Below the pieces are notes generated by a model. The model searched no databases, was not told where the DNA came from, and saw nothing but the letters and a program-made list of their open reading frames with translations. From Acidimicrobiaceae bacterium (GTDB lineage Bacteria; Actinomycetota; Acidimicrobiia; Acidimicrobiales; RAAP-2), in contig DAHUYG010000047.1 of assembly GCA_027315315.1 (NCBI GenBank), positions 1 through 33,703 on the forward strand: a stretch of DNA of 33,703 nucleotides, read 5' to 3'. Numbering within the stretch: position 1 is the stretch's first letter; each line of letters opens with the position of its first letter. This document shows positions 23,405 to 32,147 of this stretch, one piece after another. Both the position numbers and the translations under genes were made by a program.

Positions 23405-24817
23405 ATGGCGAACGACGCTGGCAGCCTCACCCCGCGCGCCGAGGACTTCCCCCGCTGGTACCAGGAGGTCGTCGCCGGCGCGGAGATGGCCGACAACGGC
23501 CCGGTGCGCGGCACGATGGTCATCCGCCCGTGGGGGTTCGGCGTCTGGGAGCTGCTCCAGGGCGAGCTCGACCGGCGCATCAAGGAGGCCGGGGCCGAAA
23601 ACGCGTACTTCCCGCTGTTCATCCCTGAGTCGTTCCTCGGCCTCGAGAAGGAGCACGTCGAGGGGTTCAGCCCGGAGACCTGGGTGGTCACCCACGGCGG
23701 GGGCAAGCCGCTCGAGGAGCCGGTGATCGTGCGGCCCACAAGCGAGACGGTGGTCAACCACTTCTTCGCCAAGTGGATCCAGAGCCACCGCGACCTGCCC
23801 CTGCTCATCAACCAGTGGTCCAACGTGGTGCGCTGGGAGATGCGGACCCGCCTCTTCTTGCGGACGAGCGAATTCCTCTGGCAGGAGGGCCACACGGCGC
23901 ACGCCACCGAGGCCGAGGCCACCGACTACGCGGTCCGCATCCTGCGCGACACCTACCTCGACACGATTGAGTCGGTGATGCGCATCCCGACCTTCGTCGG
24001 GCTGAAGACGGACCGGGAGCGCTTCGCCGGCGCGGTCCGCACCTGGGCCTGCGAGGGGATGATGGGCGACGGGAAGGCGTTGCAGCTCGGGACGAGCCAC
24101 GAGCTCGGGCAGAACTTCGCCCGTGCCTTCGACATCCAGTACGCCGACGAGGAGGGCACGCGCCGCTACGTGTACCAGACCTCATGGGGTGCGAGCACCC
24201 GGCTGATCGGCGGGCTGATCATGGTCCACGGGGACGACTTCGGGCTGCGGTTGCCCCCGGCGCTCGCCCCGAGCCAGGTCGTGGTCATGGTCGTGCGGGC
24301 CGACGAGCACACTGGCGCGGCGGCCGCCGCGATCGCCGACGAGCTGCGCCGCTCCGGGCTGCGGGTCCGGATCGACGACCAGACCGCCACGAGCTTCGGC
24401 CGAAGGGCGATCGACTGGGAGCGCAAGGGCGTCCCGGTACGCATCGAGATCGGACCCCGCGATCTGGCCGAGGAAAAGGCCGTTGTCGTGAGTCGGTTCG
24501 ACCGTTCCAAGCGCTCGGTCGGGCTCTCGGCGCTCGCCTCTGAGGTGCGCGGCACCCTCGAGGCGACCTCGGCGGCGCTGCACCGCGAGGCGCTCGACTT
24601 CCGAGACGAGCACAGCACCCCGGTGGCCAACCTGGCCGAGACCCTCGAGGCGTGCGCGAGCGGATTCGCCATCGTGCCCTGGTCCGAGGTGGGGGAGGCC
24701 GGCGAGGACGCCCTGGCGGAGGCCGGGATCACGGTGCGCTGCCTCCAGCGGGCCGACGGCTCGCTGCCCGGCGTCGGCGAGGACGCCCTCGTCGCCGTAG
24801 TCGGGAAATCGTATTGA
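23405..24817 (+). CDS. proS: Prolyl-tRNA synthetase, archaeal/eukaryotic (type 3) form
   Basis: Class II aminoacyl-tRNA synthetase charging tRNA-Pro. At 470 residues it lacks the large editing insertion of the usual bacterial ProRS. Its motifs fit the short type: GTMVIRPWGFGVWE, FPLFIPESFL, VIVRPTSETVV (TSE proline pocket), WRMR-like motif 2 (VVRWEMRTRLFLRTSEFLWQEGHTAH), and motif 3 region WGASTRLIGGLIMVHGDDFGL. The anticodon-binding domain spans about 285-390. The protein ends in the conserved C-terminal Tyr (VVGKSY), but the cysteines that bind zinc in the C-terminal domain of Thermus-type ProRS appear missing. The ATG at 23405 follows TAACCT by five bases, suggesting a leaderless mRNA. Confidence 0.95.
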   Translation: MANDAGSLTPRAEDFPRWYQEVVAGAEMADNGPVRGTMVIRPWGFGVWELLQGELDRRIKEAGAENAYFPLFIPESFLGLEKEHVEGFSPETWVVTHGGGKPLEEPVIVRPTSETVVNHFFAKWIQSHRDLPLLINQWSNVVRWEMRTRLFLRTSEFLWQEGHTAHATEAEATDYAVRILRDTYLDTIESVMRIPTFVGLKTDRERFAGAVRTWACEGMMGDGKALQLGTSHELGQNFARAFDIQYADEEGTRRYVYQTSWGASTRLIGGLIMVHGDDFGLRLPPALAPSQVVVMVVRADEHTGAAAAAIADELRRSGLRVRIDDQTATSFGRRAIDWERKGVPVRIEIGPRDLAEEKAVVVSRFDRSKRSVGLSALASEVRGTLEATSAALHREALDFRDEHSTPVANLAETLEACASGFAIVPWSEVGEAGEDALAEAGITVRCLQRADGSLPGVGEDALVAVVGKSY

Positions 24818-24821
24818 TTGG

Positions 24822-24827
24822 TATAAT
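24822..24827 (+). promoter_or_regulatory. Extended -10 promoter for rimP-nusA
   Basis: A perfect TATAAT is preceded by TGG, giving the extended -10 pattern TGNTATAAT, inside a very GC-rich sequence and just after the proS stop. Transcription should begin near 24834. It is the best sigma-70-type promoter in the window. Confidence 0.75.
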
Positions 24828-24863
24828 TCCTGGCGCTGTCCGGTCCCTGAGGGGACATTGTGG

Positions 24864-24894
24864 AGCGTGGGCCACGGCCCACGCTTTCATTTTG
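24864..24894 (+). terminator. Leader attenuator: intrinsic terminator upstream of rimP
   Basis: AGCGTGGGC (24864-24872) pairs perfectly with GCCCACGCT (24877-24885) around CACG and is followed by TTCATTTTG, a T-rich run. This is the only hairpin in the window with a T-tract. A second small stem, GTCCC/GGGAC (24843-24847, 24852-24856), precedes it. With transcription starting near 24834, most transcripts could end as a leader of about 60 bases before rimP. It could also terminate proS read-through. Confidence 0.7.
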
Positions 24895-24969
24895 CGGCCG
24901 GAGTTCGGCCACGGGGCAGTCGCCGCAGGGGAAGGGGCGTAGGGGCAGCACCGGAGAGAGGAGGAAGCA

Positions 24970-25479
24970 GTGGACGTGACCGAAAGGCTCATCCACGCGC
25001 TCTCACCGGTGCTCGAGACCGCCGGCCTCGAGCTCGTCGACGTCGTCGTCGGCGGCGCACAGGTCCAGGTGACCGTCGACCGGCCGGGCGGCGTCGATCT
25101 CGATGCGCTGGCCGAGGCGAACCGCCAGGTGTCGAGGGTCCTCGACGAGATGGACCCGTTCCCCTCCGCCTATACCCTCGAGGTGTCGAGCCCCGGGCTG
25201 GAGCGCAGGCTCCGGACCCCGACCCATTTCCTCCGGGCGATCGGCGAGACGGTCACCATCCGCACCCAGCCCGAGACCACGCCCGAGCGGCGCATCCACG
25301 GCGTGCTGAGCGCGGCCGACGACGAGGGGTGCACCCTGGAGGGCCCCGACGTGCCGGGCGGGTCCCTCCGGCTCGCCTACCCACAGATCGAGCGGGCGCG
25401 GACGGTGTTCGAGTGGGGCACCGAACGCGAGGCCAAGCCCGGCCGCCGCAAGACACAAAGAGAGCGATCGAGATCATGA
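24970..25479 (+). CDS. rimP: Ribosome maturation factor RimP
   Basis: Needed for 30S subunit assembly. The 169-residue protein has the RimP N-terminal domain (LETAGLELVDVVVGGAQVQVTVDRPGGVDLDALAEANRQVS region, YTLEVSSPGLERRL) and an SH3-like C-terminal domain (about 90-150). The GTG at 24970 has a strong Shine-Dalgarno sequence (GAGGAGG, 24958-24964). Its stop overlaps the nusA start (ATGA, 25476-25479), the typical rimP-nusA coupling. Confidence 0.96.
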   Translation: MDVTERLIHALSPVLETAGLELVDVVVGGAQVQVTVDRPGGVDLDALAEANRQVSRVLDEMDPFPSAYTLEVSSPGLERRLRTPTHFLRAIGETVTIRTQPETTPERRIHGVLSAADDEGCTLEGPDVPGGSLRLAYPQIERARTVFEWGTEREAKPGRRKTQRERSRS

Positions 25480-26675
25480 GCAAGACCAACTTCGAGTTCC
25501 TCGACGCGCTTGGCCAGATCGCGCGCGACAAGGGCATCTCCGTCGACACGCTCCTCGATGCACTGGCGAACGCGCTGGTGGCCGCATACAAGCGGCGTCC
25601 CGACGCAGCCGAGGAGGCCGTCGTCACCATCGACCCGGAGTCCGGGGAGATCCGCGTCTACGGCCAGGAGCTCGACGAGGATGGCAACGTCATCCGCGAG
25701 TGGGATGACACCCCCGCCGACTTCGGGCGCATCGCAGCGCAGACCGCCAAGCAGGTCATCTTGCAGCGGATCCGCGAGGTCGAGCGCGACATGAAGTACG
25801 AGGAGTACGCGGGGCGCGAGGGCGACATCGTCACCGGCATCGTCCAGCAGACCGACAACCGCTACACGCTGCTCGATTTGGGCAAAGTCGAGGCGCTGCT
25901 GCCACAGGCCGAGCAGGTCTCCTACGAGCGGTACGAGCACGGGGCCCGCCTGAAGGCGTACATCGTCGAGGTCCGCAAGACCACCAAGGGGCCCCAGATC
26001 GTGGTGAGTCGCACGCACCCCGGGCTCATCAAGCGCCTCTTCGAGCTCGAGGTGCCCGAGATCTCGGCCGGCATCGTGGAGCTCAAGGCTGTGGCCCGCG
26101 AGCCGGGGCACCGGACCAAGATCGCCGTGTGGTCAAACGACCCCAACGTGGATCCGGTCGGGGCATGCGTCGGCGCGCGTGGCTCGCGCGTCCGCATGGT
26201 CACCAATGAGCTGCGCGGGGAGCGCGTCGACGTCGTGCCGTTCTCTGACGACCCCGTCGAGCTGATCCAGAACGCTTTGGCCCCGGCGCGCGTCCGCGAG
26301 GTGCATCTCGACGACACCACTGGCACCGCGACCGTGATCGTGAGCGACTACCAGCTGTCGCTGGCCATCGGCAAAGAGGGGCAGAACGCCCGCCTGGCGG
26401 CGCGGCTCACCGGTTGGCGGATCGACATCAAGAGCGAGACCCAGCTGGAGGAGGAGGCCGCCTACGAGGGGCAGGACTGGGCCGAGGGCGAGTGGGTCGA
26501 GGACGAGTCCGGCGAGATGGTCTGGAAGCCCGCCGAGGGCGGAGACGCCATCTCAGCCGAGCAGTGGACCCACGCCGCCGAGGAGCGGTCCGACGAAGCG
26601 GCGGGCCCGGCGGCCAAGGGAGAGACCGAGCCCGGGGCACCACCCGAGACGCCCCCGGCGGGGGACCCCCAGTAG
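25476..26675 (+). CDS. nusA: Transcription termination/antitermination factor NusA
   Basis: Binds RNA polymerase and nascent RNA, affecting pausing, termination and antitermination. The 399-residue protein has the N-terminal RNAP-binding domain (1-130: [17 protein letters not shown]), an S1 domain (about 132-200: [13 protein letters not shown]), and KH1 and KH2 domains (about 205-340: [35 protein letters not shown]). An acidic, probably disordered tail of about 55 residues containing several Trp ([19 protein letters not shown]) follows. The usual ylxR and infB do not follow; a peptide-transporter operon does. A hairpin lies just after the stop. Confidence 0.97.
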   Translation: MSKTNFEFLDALGQIARDKGISVDTLLDALANALVAAYKRRPDAAEEAVVTIDPESGEIRVYGQELDEDGNVIREWDDTPADFGRIAAQTAKQVILQRIREVERDMKYEEYAGREGDIVTGIVQQTDNRYTLLDLGKVEALLPQAEQVSYERYEHGARLKAYIVEVRKTTKGPQIVVSRTHPGLIKRLFELEVPEISAGIVELKAVAREPGHRTKIAVWSNDPNVDPVGACVGARGSRVRMVTNELRGERVDVVPFSDDPVELIQNALAPARVREVHLDDTTGTATVIVSDYQLSLAIGKEGQNARLAARLTGWRIDIKSETQLEEEAAYEGQDWAEGEWVEDESGEMVWKPAEGGDAISAEQWTHAAEERSDEAAGPAAKGETEPGAPPETPPAGDPQ

Positions 26676-27018
26676 GTCGACCGGGCCCCGCTTCCAGGGG
26701 CCCGAATCGTCGCTCGTGGAAGGCGCATCGCTTCGAGCGCGATGGCCAATCGCTCCGGGCGATGCGACCGTCGTCCTCGCACGATCGATCGATCGGAGCG
26801 CTCACCGGGGCTCAAAGGGAGGCAACGGCGTCCCGCCGGCTGCGGCGCGACGCCGGATCCCGCTGCGCTGACTTCGGAGTTCGCACCGGTCCGCCACCCG
26901 AAACGCAATGATTGTGAAATAAATGGCGGAGTAATGGCATAAAGCGCCCCGTCTGAGCCGACTTGTCGCCGCCCCGGGGGAGGCACCGCGTCATTTTGCG
27001 GACAAACGTGGAGGGAAC
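26676..27018 (+). promoter_or_regulatory. Intergenic region between nusA and transporter operon
   Basis: There are 343 bases without a convincing gene, and no YlxR-like CxxC motif was found. It holds the nusA hairpin (26682-26704), inverted repeats CGCTCCG/CGGAGCG (26751-26757, 26794-26800), three tandem GATC (26783-26794), and an AT-rich island at 26901-26943 (15 G/C of 43 by my count). The island probably contains the promoter for the binding-protein gene: TTGTGA at 26912 is a possible -35, with TAATGG or CATAAA downstream as ambiguous -10 boxes. GGAGGG at 27010-27015 is the Shine-Dalgarno sequence. Confidence 0.5.
26682..26704 (+). terminator. Putative terminator after nusA
   Basis: CGGGCCCC (26682-26689) and GGGGCCCG (26697-26704) form a perfect 8-bp stem with the loop GCTTCCA, starting 7 bases past the nusA stop. 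There is no T-tract. Its position suggests that the rimP-nusA transcript ends before the transporter genes. Confidence 0.5.
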
Positions 27019-28824
27019 ATGTCAATAAGAGGAAGAGTGCGGCTCGGAGTGGTCGCAGCGATGGTGGTCGCAACCATCACGCTCGGCCTGAGCGGGGTCG
27101 CCGGTGCCGCATCGGGCGGGAACATCCTGCCCAAGGTGACCACCGGCACGCCGGTGACCGGCGGCACGCTCAAGATCGTGGGAAGCGGCGACGTCGACCA
27201 CCTCGACACCTGCTGCGCCTACTACACGACCACCTACGAGCTGATGCGGATGGTCAGCCGGCAGCTGCTCTCGTACAAGGCGGGCTACACCGCGAGCGAC
27301 GAGGGCACCCCGGTGCCCGACCTCGCGTCGAGCTACACGATCAGCCCGAACGGCCTTACCTACACCTTCCACATTCGCCAGGGTGTGGACTGGGACACCC
27401 CGACCGGGCCCCGGCAGGTGACCTCCCAAGACGAGGTGCGCGGCATCATGCGGCTGTGCAACCCGATCAACGGGGCTCCCCCGATCGCGTACTGGACCGG
27501 CAACATCGCCGGCATGGCGGCCTACTGCCAGGCGTTCCAGGCGATCACGGTCCCGACGTCGGAGGCGGCTCAGGTGGCGGCGCTGAACCAGTTCTATGCG
27601 ACGCACTCGATCTCGGGGCTCAGGACGCCTGACTCCTCGACGATCGTCTTCCACCTCATCCACCCGTCGAGCGACTTCTTGAACATCTTGGCCCTGCCGA
27701 TGAGCTCGCCGGTCCCGGTGGAGGAGAACCAGTACGTGCCGGGCTCGGCCACGCTGGCGCAGAACTTCATCTCCGACGGCCCGTACACGATCACCTCGTA
27801 CACGCCGAACGTGAGCTACGCGCTGGCCAAGAACCCCTACTGGAAGCAGAGCACCGACCCGATCCGGCACCAGTACTTCGACAACGTGTCGATCACGATG
27901 GGCGAGTCGCCCACCACGGTGCAGCAGCAGCTCCAGACGGGCCAGGCGGACATGGAGTGGGACACCACGGTGCCGACGGCCCAGGTGCCGGGCCTCGTGG
28001 CCAGCCACAATCCTGACTTCGCAGCCGACTTCTTCGGCGGGATCACGTACCTGGCCTTCAACATGAAGAGCAAGGCCAACGGCGGCGCGCTCGCCAAGCT
28101 CAAGGTTCGCCAGGCGCTCCAGTACTGCGTGAACAAGGAGCACCTCGTGCAGGTCACCGGTGGACCGGCGATCAACAAACCGATCAACCAGATCCTGCCG
28201 TCGGCCATGACCGTCGGGTACAAGCAGATCAACCCGTACCCGACCCCGAACAATGCCGGCAACCCCTCCAAGTGCAAGTCGATGCTGGCGGCCGCCGGCT
28301 ACCCGCACGGCATCACGCTCACGCTGGCCTACGCGAACAACCCGCCGATGCCGGCCCAGGCGGTCGCCCTCCAGGCCGACATGGCCAAGGGCGGCGTGCA
28401 CCTGAAGCTGAGCGAGCAGCCCACCCAGGGTGCGTACTTCGACTTCCTCGAGACGCCGAACAACCTGCCCAAGTGGGACCTCGCCTTCGGCGCGTGGTTC
28501 CCGGACTGGACCGGGAACGGCGCTGCGACCTACTTCAGCCCGCTGTTCGACGGGCGGGGTTACGCCGCCGGCTCGACCGACTACGGCGACTACAACAACG
28601 CCACGGTCAACAGCTACATCGACGCAGCCGAGAACACCTCGAGCCTGAAGGTGGCCGCCCAGAACTGGGAGAAGGCCGACCAGTACGTGATGGAGAAGGA
28701 TCCCGGCTGGGTGCCGCTCCTCGACCAGGCGTTGCCCCAGTTCATCGGGGCCAACGTGGTCCACCCCATCTACGTGCCCTTCATCGGCGGATTCGACCCG
28801 ACCAACCTGTGGGTCAAGTCCTAG
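27019..28824 (+). CDS. Family 5 extracellular solute-binding protein of peptide/nickel ABC importer
   Basis: A 601-residue secreted binding protein of the OppA/DppA (SBP_bac_5) family. A signal peptide at 1-30 (basic MSIRGRVRLG, hydrophobic core, VAGA before ASGG) suggests signal peptidase I cleavage; there is no lipobox Cys at the cleavage region. The mature fold shows GGTLKIVGSGDVDHLD, LASSYTISPNGLTYTFHIRQGVDW, SDGPYTITSY, YWKQSTDPIRHQYFDNVSI, and VRQALQYCVNKEHLVQV. The substrate (oligopeptide, dipeptide or other) cannot be told. The ATG has a good Shine-Dalgarno sequence (GGAGGG). A very stable 15-bp hairpin follows the gene before the ATPase genes, which probably keeps this product in excess. 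Confidence 0.93.
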   Translation: MSIRGRVRLGVVAAMVVATITLGLSGVAGAASGGNILPKVTTGTPVTGGTLKIVGSGDVDHLDTCCAYYTTTYELMRMVSRQLLSYKAGYTASDEGTPVPDLASSYTISPNGLTYTFHIRQGVDWDTPTGPRQVTSQDEVRGIMRLCNPINGAPPIAYWTGNIAGMAAYCQAFQAITVPTSEAAQVAALNQFYATHSISGLRTPDSSTIVFHLIHPSSDFLNILALPMSSPVPVEENQYVPGSATLAQNFISDGPYTITSYTPNVSYALAKNPYWKQSTDPIRHQYFDNVSITMGESPTTVQQQLQTGQADMEWDTTVPTAQVPGLVASHNPDFAADFFGGITYLAFNMKSKANGGALAKLKVRQALQYCVNKEHLVQVTGGPAINKPINQILPSAMTVGYKQINPYPTPNNAGNPSKCKSMLAAAGYPHGITLTLAYANNPPMPAQAVALQADMAKGGVHLKLSEQPTQGAYFDFLETPNNLPKWDLAFGAWFPDWTGNGAATYFSPLFDGRGYAAGSTDYGDYNNATVNSYIDAAENTSSLKVAAQNWEKADQYVMEKDPGWVPLLDQALPQFIGANVVHPIYVPFIGGFDPTNLWVKS

Positions 28825-28841
28825 CAAGACCGTGATGGCGG

Positions 28842-28877
28842 GGCGTCCCGGCCGGCTTCGATGCCGGCCGGGACGCC
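28842..28877 (+). terminator. 15-bp perfect hairpin between binding-protein and ATPase genes
   Basis: The arms at 28842-28856 and 28863-28877 are perfectly complementary over 15 bp, with the loop TTCGAT. They lie 17 bases past the binding-protein stop and about 80 before the next ATG. No T-tract follows, so partial termination or protection of the upstream mRNA 3' end is more likely than full termination. Confidence 0.6.
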
Positions 28878-28960
28878 GCCACCACGGCGGCTTGGCAGTT
28901 GCCCCTTGATCGGGCACTGTATGGGGCGTCACGGGGCGATCATCGGGGGATGCTGAGTCG

Positions 28961-29980
28961 ATGTCCTTGCTCGAAGTGCGAGATCTGCGGGTCTCCTTCG
29001 ACACCGACGATGGCACCGTCTATGCCGTGCAGGGCATGTCGTTCAGCGTCGAGGCGGGACAGACCCTCGGGATCGTGGGGGAGTCGGGCTCCGGGAAGTC
29101 GGTCTCCACGCAGGCGATCATGGGTCTCACCCCCGGCGCCACGATCACCGGTGAGGCGCTGCTCGACGGCGCCAACCTGCTCACGATGTCCGAGGGGCAG
29201 CTCCAGTCCATTCGTGGGTCGAAGGTCTCGCTCATCTTCCAAGACCCGCTCACGAGCCTGCATCCCCTCTATCGGGTCGGCTCCCAGATCGCCGAGGCCA
29301 TGCTGGTCCACGGGCATGTGGCCAAGGCGGAGGCCCGGGCTCGGGCGGTCGAACTGCTCGGCCAGGTCGGCATTCCCGAGCCGGCCAAGCGCGTGCGGGA
29401 CTACCCCCACCAGTTCTCCGGAGGCATGCGCCAGCGGGTCATGATCGCCATGGCGCTCGCCCTCGAACCGAAGTTGATCATCGCCGACGAACCGACGACG
29501 GCCCTCGACGTGACCGTTCAGGCGCAGATCCTCGAGCTGTTGGCCAGGATGCAGCGCGACTACCAGACCGCCGTCATCCTCATCACCCACGATCTCGGCG
29601 TGGTGGCCGACGTCGCCGACGAGGTCGTGATCATGTACGCAGGGCGCCCGATGGAACGAGCGGGCGTGGAGGCGGCCTTCGTCGAGCCGCACCACCCCTA
29701 CACCCAGGGGCTCTTGCAGTCGATCCCCTCGTACTCGGGGAGGACGGGCAAGCTGCGTCCGATCCGCGGCTACCCCCCCTCGCTCATGCACCAGATCGAC
29801 GAGTGCCCGTTCGCGAGCCGCTGTCCCCTCGTGCACGACGAGTGTCGGGTCGCGCCGCCGCCACTCAAGCCGGTCGGGACCAGGCCCGGTCACCTCTCGG
29901 CGTGCGTCCTGCCCTCCGACCGGGTCGGCCTCGTGGCCGCCGAGGCCAGCCAAGCGGCGGCAGGGGCCGCGGAGCGATGA
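28961..29980 (+). CDS. Peptide ABC transporter ATP-binding protein, OppD/DppD-like
   Basis: A 339-residue ATPase energising the importer at the cytoplasmic face. Walker A is GESGSGKS (40-47), with a Q-loop in [15 protein letters not shown] signature FSGGMRQR, Walker [13 protein letters not shown] and switch His in LITHDLG. The C-terminal oligopeptide-transporter extension has four cysteines ([16 protein letters not shown], then HLSAC), the pattern known to bind an Fe-S cluster in some DppD proteins. The ATG at 28961 gives the canonical [13 protein letters not shown] start. The stop overlaps the next gene (ATGA, 29977-29980). The operon order is binding protein-D-F-C-B rather than the common A-B-C-D-F. 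Confidence 0.95.
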   Translation: MSLLEVRDLRVSFDTDDGTVYAVQGMSFSVEAGQTLGIVGESGSGKSVSTQAIMGLTPGATITGEALLDGANLLTMSEGQLQSIRGSKVSLIFQDPLTSLHPLYRVGSQIAEAMLVHGHVAKAEARARAVELLGQVGIPEPAKRVRDYPHQFSGGMRQRVMIAMALALEPKLIIADEPTTALDVTVQAQILELLARMQRDYQTAVILITHDLGVVADVADEVVIMYAGRPMERAGVEAAFVEPHHPYTQGLLQSIPSYSGRTGKLRPIRGYPPSLMHQIDECPFASRCPLVHDECRVAPPPLKPVGTRPGHLSACVLPSDRVGLVAAEASQAAAGAAER

Positions 29981-31092
29981 CCACGACCGAGGTCGACCTC
30001 GAGGCGCAGACCTCAAAGGGCGATCTCCTCCTCGAGGTCCAAGACGTCGCGAAGTACTTCCCGGTGCGCAACAACGCCCTGTTCAACCGCGCGCAGGCGA
30101 GCGTGAAGGCGGTCGACGGGGTGAGCCTGTCGCTGCGGGTGGGGGAAACCCTCGGTGTGGTCGGGGAGAGCGGGTGCGGCAAGTCCACGCTTGCCCGCCT
30201 CATCGCTGCGCTCCATCCGGTGACCTCGGGGAGGATCCGCTTCAAGGGTCGCGAGATCACCACGCTCGACCGACGCCACATGCGGCCGCTGCGCCGGTCG
30301 ATCCAGATGGTGTTCCAGGACCCCTACGGCTCGCTCAACCCGCGACGTCGCGTGGGTTCGATCCTGTCGGACCCCTTCGCCGTGCATACCCAGATGTCAC
30401 GCGCCGAGATGCGCGAGCAGGTCCGGGACCTCATGTCCAGGGTCGGGCTCAGCCCCGAGCACTACAACCGGTTCCCGGCCGAGTTCTCGGGCGGCCAGCG
30501 CCAGCGGATCGGGATCGCCCGGGCCCTCGCGTTGCGCCCCGACCTCATCATCTGCGACGAGCCCGTGTCCGCGCTGGACGTGTCGATCCAGGCACAGATC
30601 ATCAACCTCCTGGAGGATCTCCAGGACGAGTTCATGCTCACCTACATCTTCATCGCGCACGATCTCTCCGTCGTGCGCCACGTGAGCGACCGGATCGCCG
30701 TCATGTACCTCGGCAAGATCGTGGAGACCGGCCCGGTCGAGGAGATCTACTCCAGCTCGCGGCACCCCTACACCGCCTCGCTGCTCTCGGCGGTGCCGGT
30801 GGCCGACCGGGCGTTCAAGAACGGGCGCAAGGCGCGGGTGATCCTCTCGGGCGACGTGCCCTCGCCGCAAAACCCGCCGACCGGTTGCCGGTTCCACCCG
30901 CGCTGCCCGAAGGCCCAGGCGATCTGCTCGAGCGCGGAGCCCCCGCTCGAGCAGAAGCCCGGCGACCCGGTGGGCCACCTGACGGCGTGCCACTTCCCGG
31001 TTGAGGCGGGTGAGGCGCTCGCGCTCGCCTCGCGCGAACCGACGGATGCCGAGGATGCCGAAGCGCCCGATGCCGCGGGGGAGCAGTCATGA
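29977..31092 (+). CDS. Peptide ABC transporter ATP-binding protein, OppF/DppF-like
   Basis: A 371-residue second ATPase. It has the OppF-type N-terminus [15 protein letters not shown], Walker A GESGCGKS (63-70), [14 protein letters not shown] (Q-loop with the OppF-typical SLNPR), signature [15 protein letters not shown], Walker [13 protein letters not shown] and switch His in FIAHDLSVV. The C-terminal cysteine cluster ([14 protein letters not shown], then HLTACHF) is present. An acidic Glu/Asp/Ala tail follows. The start ATG is the one in the four-base overlap with the previous stop; an upstream in-frame reading is rejected. Its stop overlaps the OppC-like start (ATGA). Confidence 0.95.
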   Translation: MTTTEVDLEAQTSKGDLLLEVQDVAKYFPVRNNALFNRAQASVKAVDGVSLSLRVGETLGVVGESGCGKSTLARLIAALHPVTSGRIRFKGREITTLDRRHMRPLRRSIQMVFQDPYGSLNPRRRVGSILSDPFAVHTQMSRAEMREQVRDLMSRVGLSPEHYNRFPAEFSGGQRQRIGIARALALRPDLIICDEPVSALDVSIQAQIINLLEDLQDEFMLTYIFIAHDLSVVRHVSDRIAVMYLGKIVETGPVEEIYSSSRHPYTASLLSAVPVADRAFKNGRKARVILSGDVPSPQNPPTGCRFHPRCPKAQAICSSAEPPLEQKPGDPVGHLTACHFPVEAGEALALASREPTDAEDAEAPDAAGEQS

Positions 31093-32147
31093 GCCAGGGC
31101 GGACTGATCGGCGTCGACGTCGAGCAGGAGCGGGCGGAGGAAAAGGACCCCGAGCTCCTCGCCAAGGGGATCGAGCAGGAGTTCGTCGGCCGCACGCCGT
31201 GGCGCCTCGCGTGGCTTCGGCTGCGCAAGGACAAGGTGGCGATGGTCTCGCTCGGGTTCATCGTCTTCTTGGTGCTGGTCGCGATCTTCGCCCCGTTGCT
31301 CACCGCCCTGATCGGCCACGGACCGAACACCCAGTACACGACGAGCGGACTCTCGCTGTCGGGCATCCCGGTCGGGCCGGGCCACAACGGGTTCATCCTC
31401 GGGACCGACGATCAGGGTCGCGACGTGCTCTCCCGCATCATCTACGGCACCCAGATCTCGCTCGAGGTGGGTGTCGGCGCGACGGGGCTGGCCCTCGTGA
31501 TCGGCACCGTCATCGGCCTCCTCGCCGGCTACTACGGCGGCTGGGTCGACTCCGTGCTCGGCCGGTTCATGGACATCTTGTTGTCCTTCCCGATCCTCTT
31601 GTTCGCCATCGCGATCGTCGCCCGCTTCGGCCCGAGCCTCGAGTTGTTGATCATCGTGATCGCGATGTTCAGCTGGCCCTATATCGGTCGCCTCGTGCGG
31701 GGCCAGGTCATCGGCCTGCGAGAACGTGAGTTCGTGGAGGCGGCCCGGGCGCTCGGCGCGAGCGATCTGCGGATCATGGTGATCGAGATCGCGCCGAACC
31801 TGATCGCCCTGGCCATCATCTACGCGACCCTGCTGATCCCGGTCAACATCGTGCTCGAGGCGACGCTCAGCTTCCTCGGTCTCGGCATCCAGCCGCCGAC
31901 CGCCTCGTGGGGAAACATGATCTCGGAGGCCCAGACCGGTGATCTCTACACCGTCGCCTGGTGGTTCCTCGTCTTCCCGTGCGTGGCGCTGGTCCTCACG
32001 ACGCTCGCCTTCAACTTGTTCGGCGACGGCCTGCGTGACGCGCTCGACCCCCGACAGGGCCGGGGTCACCTGGGCGCCAAGGCGAAGGTGAAGCGGGGGG
32101 CCCGCCTGCTCGTCGGCAAGCTCGACGAGGGGGAGGCCCAATCGTGA
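31089..32147 (+). CDS. Peptide ABC transporter permease, OppC/DppC-like
   Basis: A 352-residue inner-membrane permease. A charged cytoplasmic N-terminus of about 48 residues precedes TM1 (VSLGFIVFLVLVAIFAPLL), followed by the OppC-typical ILGTDDQGRDVLSRIIYGTQISL and a block of further TM helices. The EAA loop that docks to the ATPases is EFVEAARALGASDLRIM, and the C-terminal segment FNLFGDGLRDALDPR is characteristic. Starts at an ATGA overlap and ends in a GTGA overlap with the next permease, so the last four genes are tightly coupled. Confidence 0.95.
   Translation: MSQGGLIGVDVEQERAEEKDPELLAKGIEQEFVGRTPWRLAWLRLRKDKVAMVSLGFIVFLVLVAIFAPLLTALIGHGPNTQYTTSGLSLSGIPVGPGHNGFILGTDDQGRDVLSRIIYGTQISLEVGVGATGLALVIGTVIGLLAGYYGGWVDSVLGRFMDILLSFPILLFAIAIVARFGPSLELLIIVIAMFSWPYIGRLVRGQVIGLREREFVEAARALGASDLRIMVIEIAPNLIALAIIYATLLIPVNIVLEATLSFLGLGIQPPTASWGNMISEAQTGDLYTVAWWFLVFPCVALVLTTLAFNLFGDGLRDALDPRQGRGHLGAKAKVKRGARLLVGKLDEGEAQS

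Noticed and set aside
26742..26942. Small open frame in the nusA-transporter gap as a possible ylxR
   Set aside because: The product lacks the YlxR pattern (paired Cys in a CxxC context, conserved Arg-rich core) and has no Shine-Dalgarno sequence.
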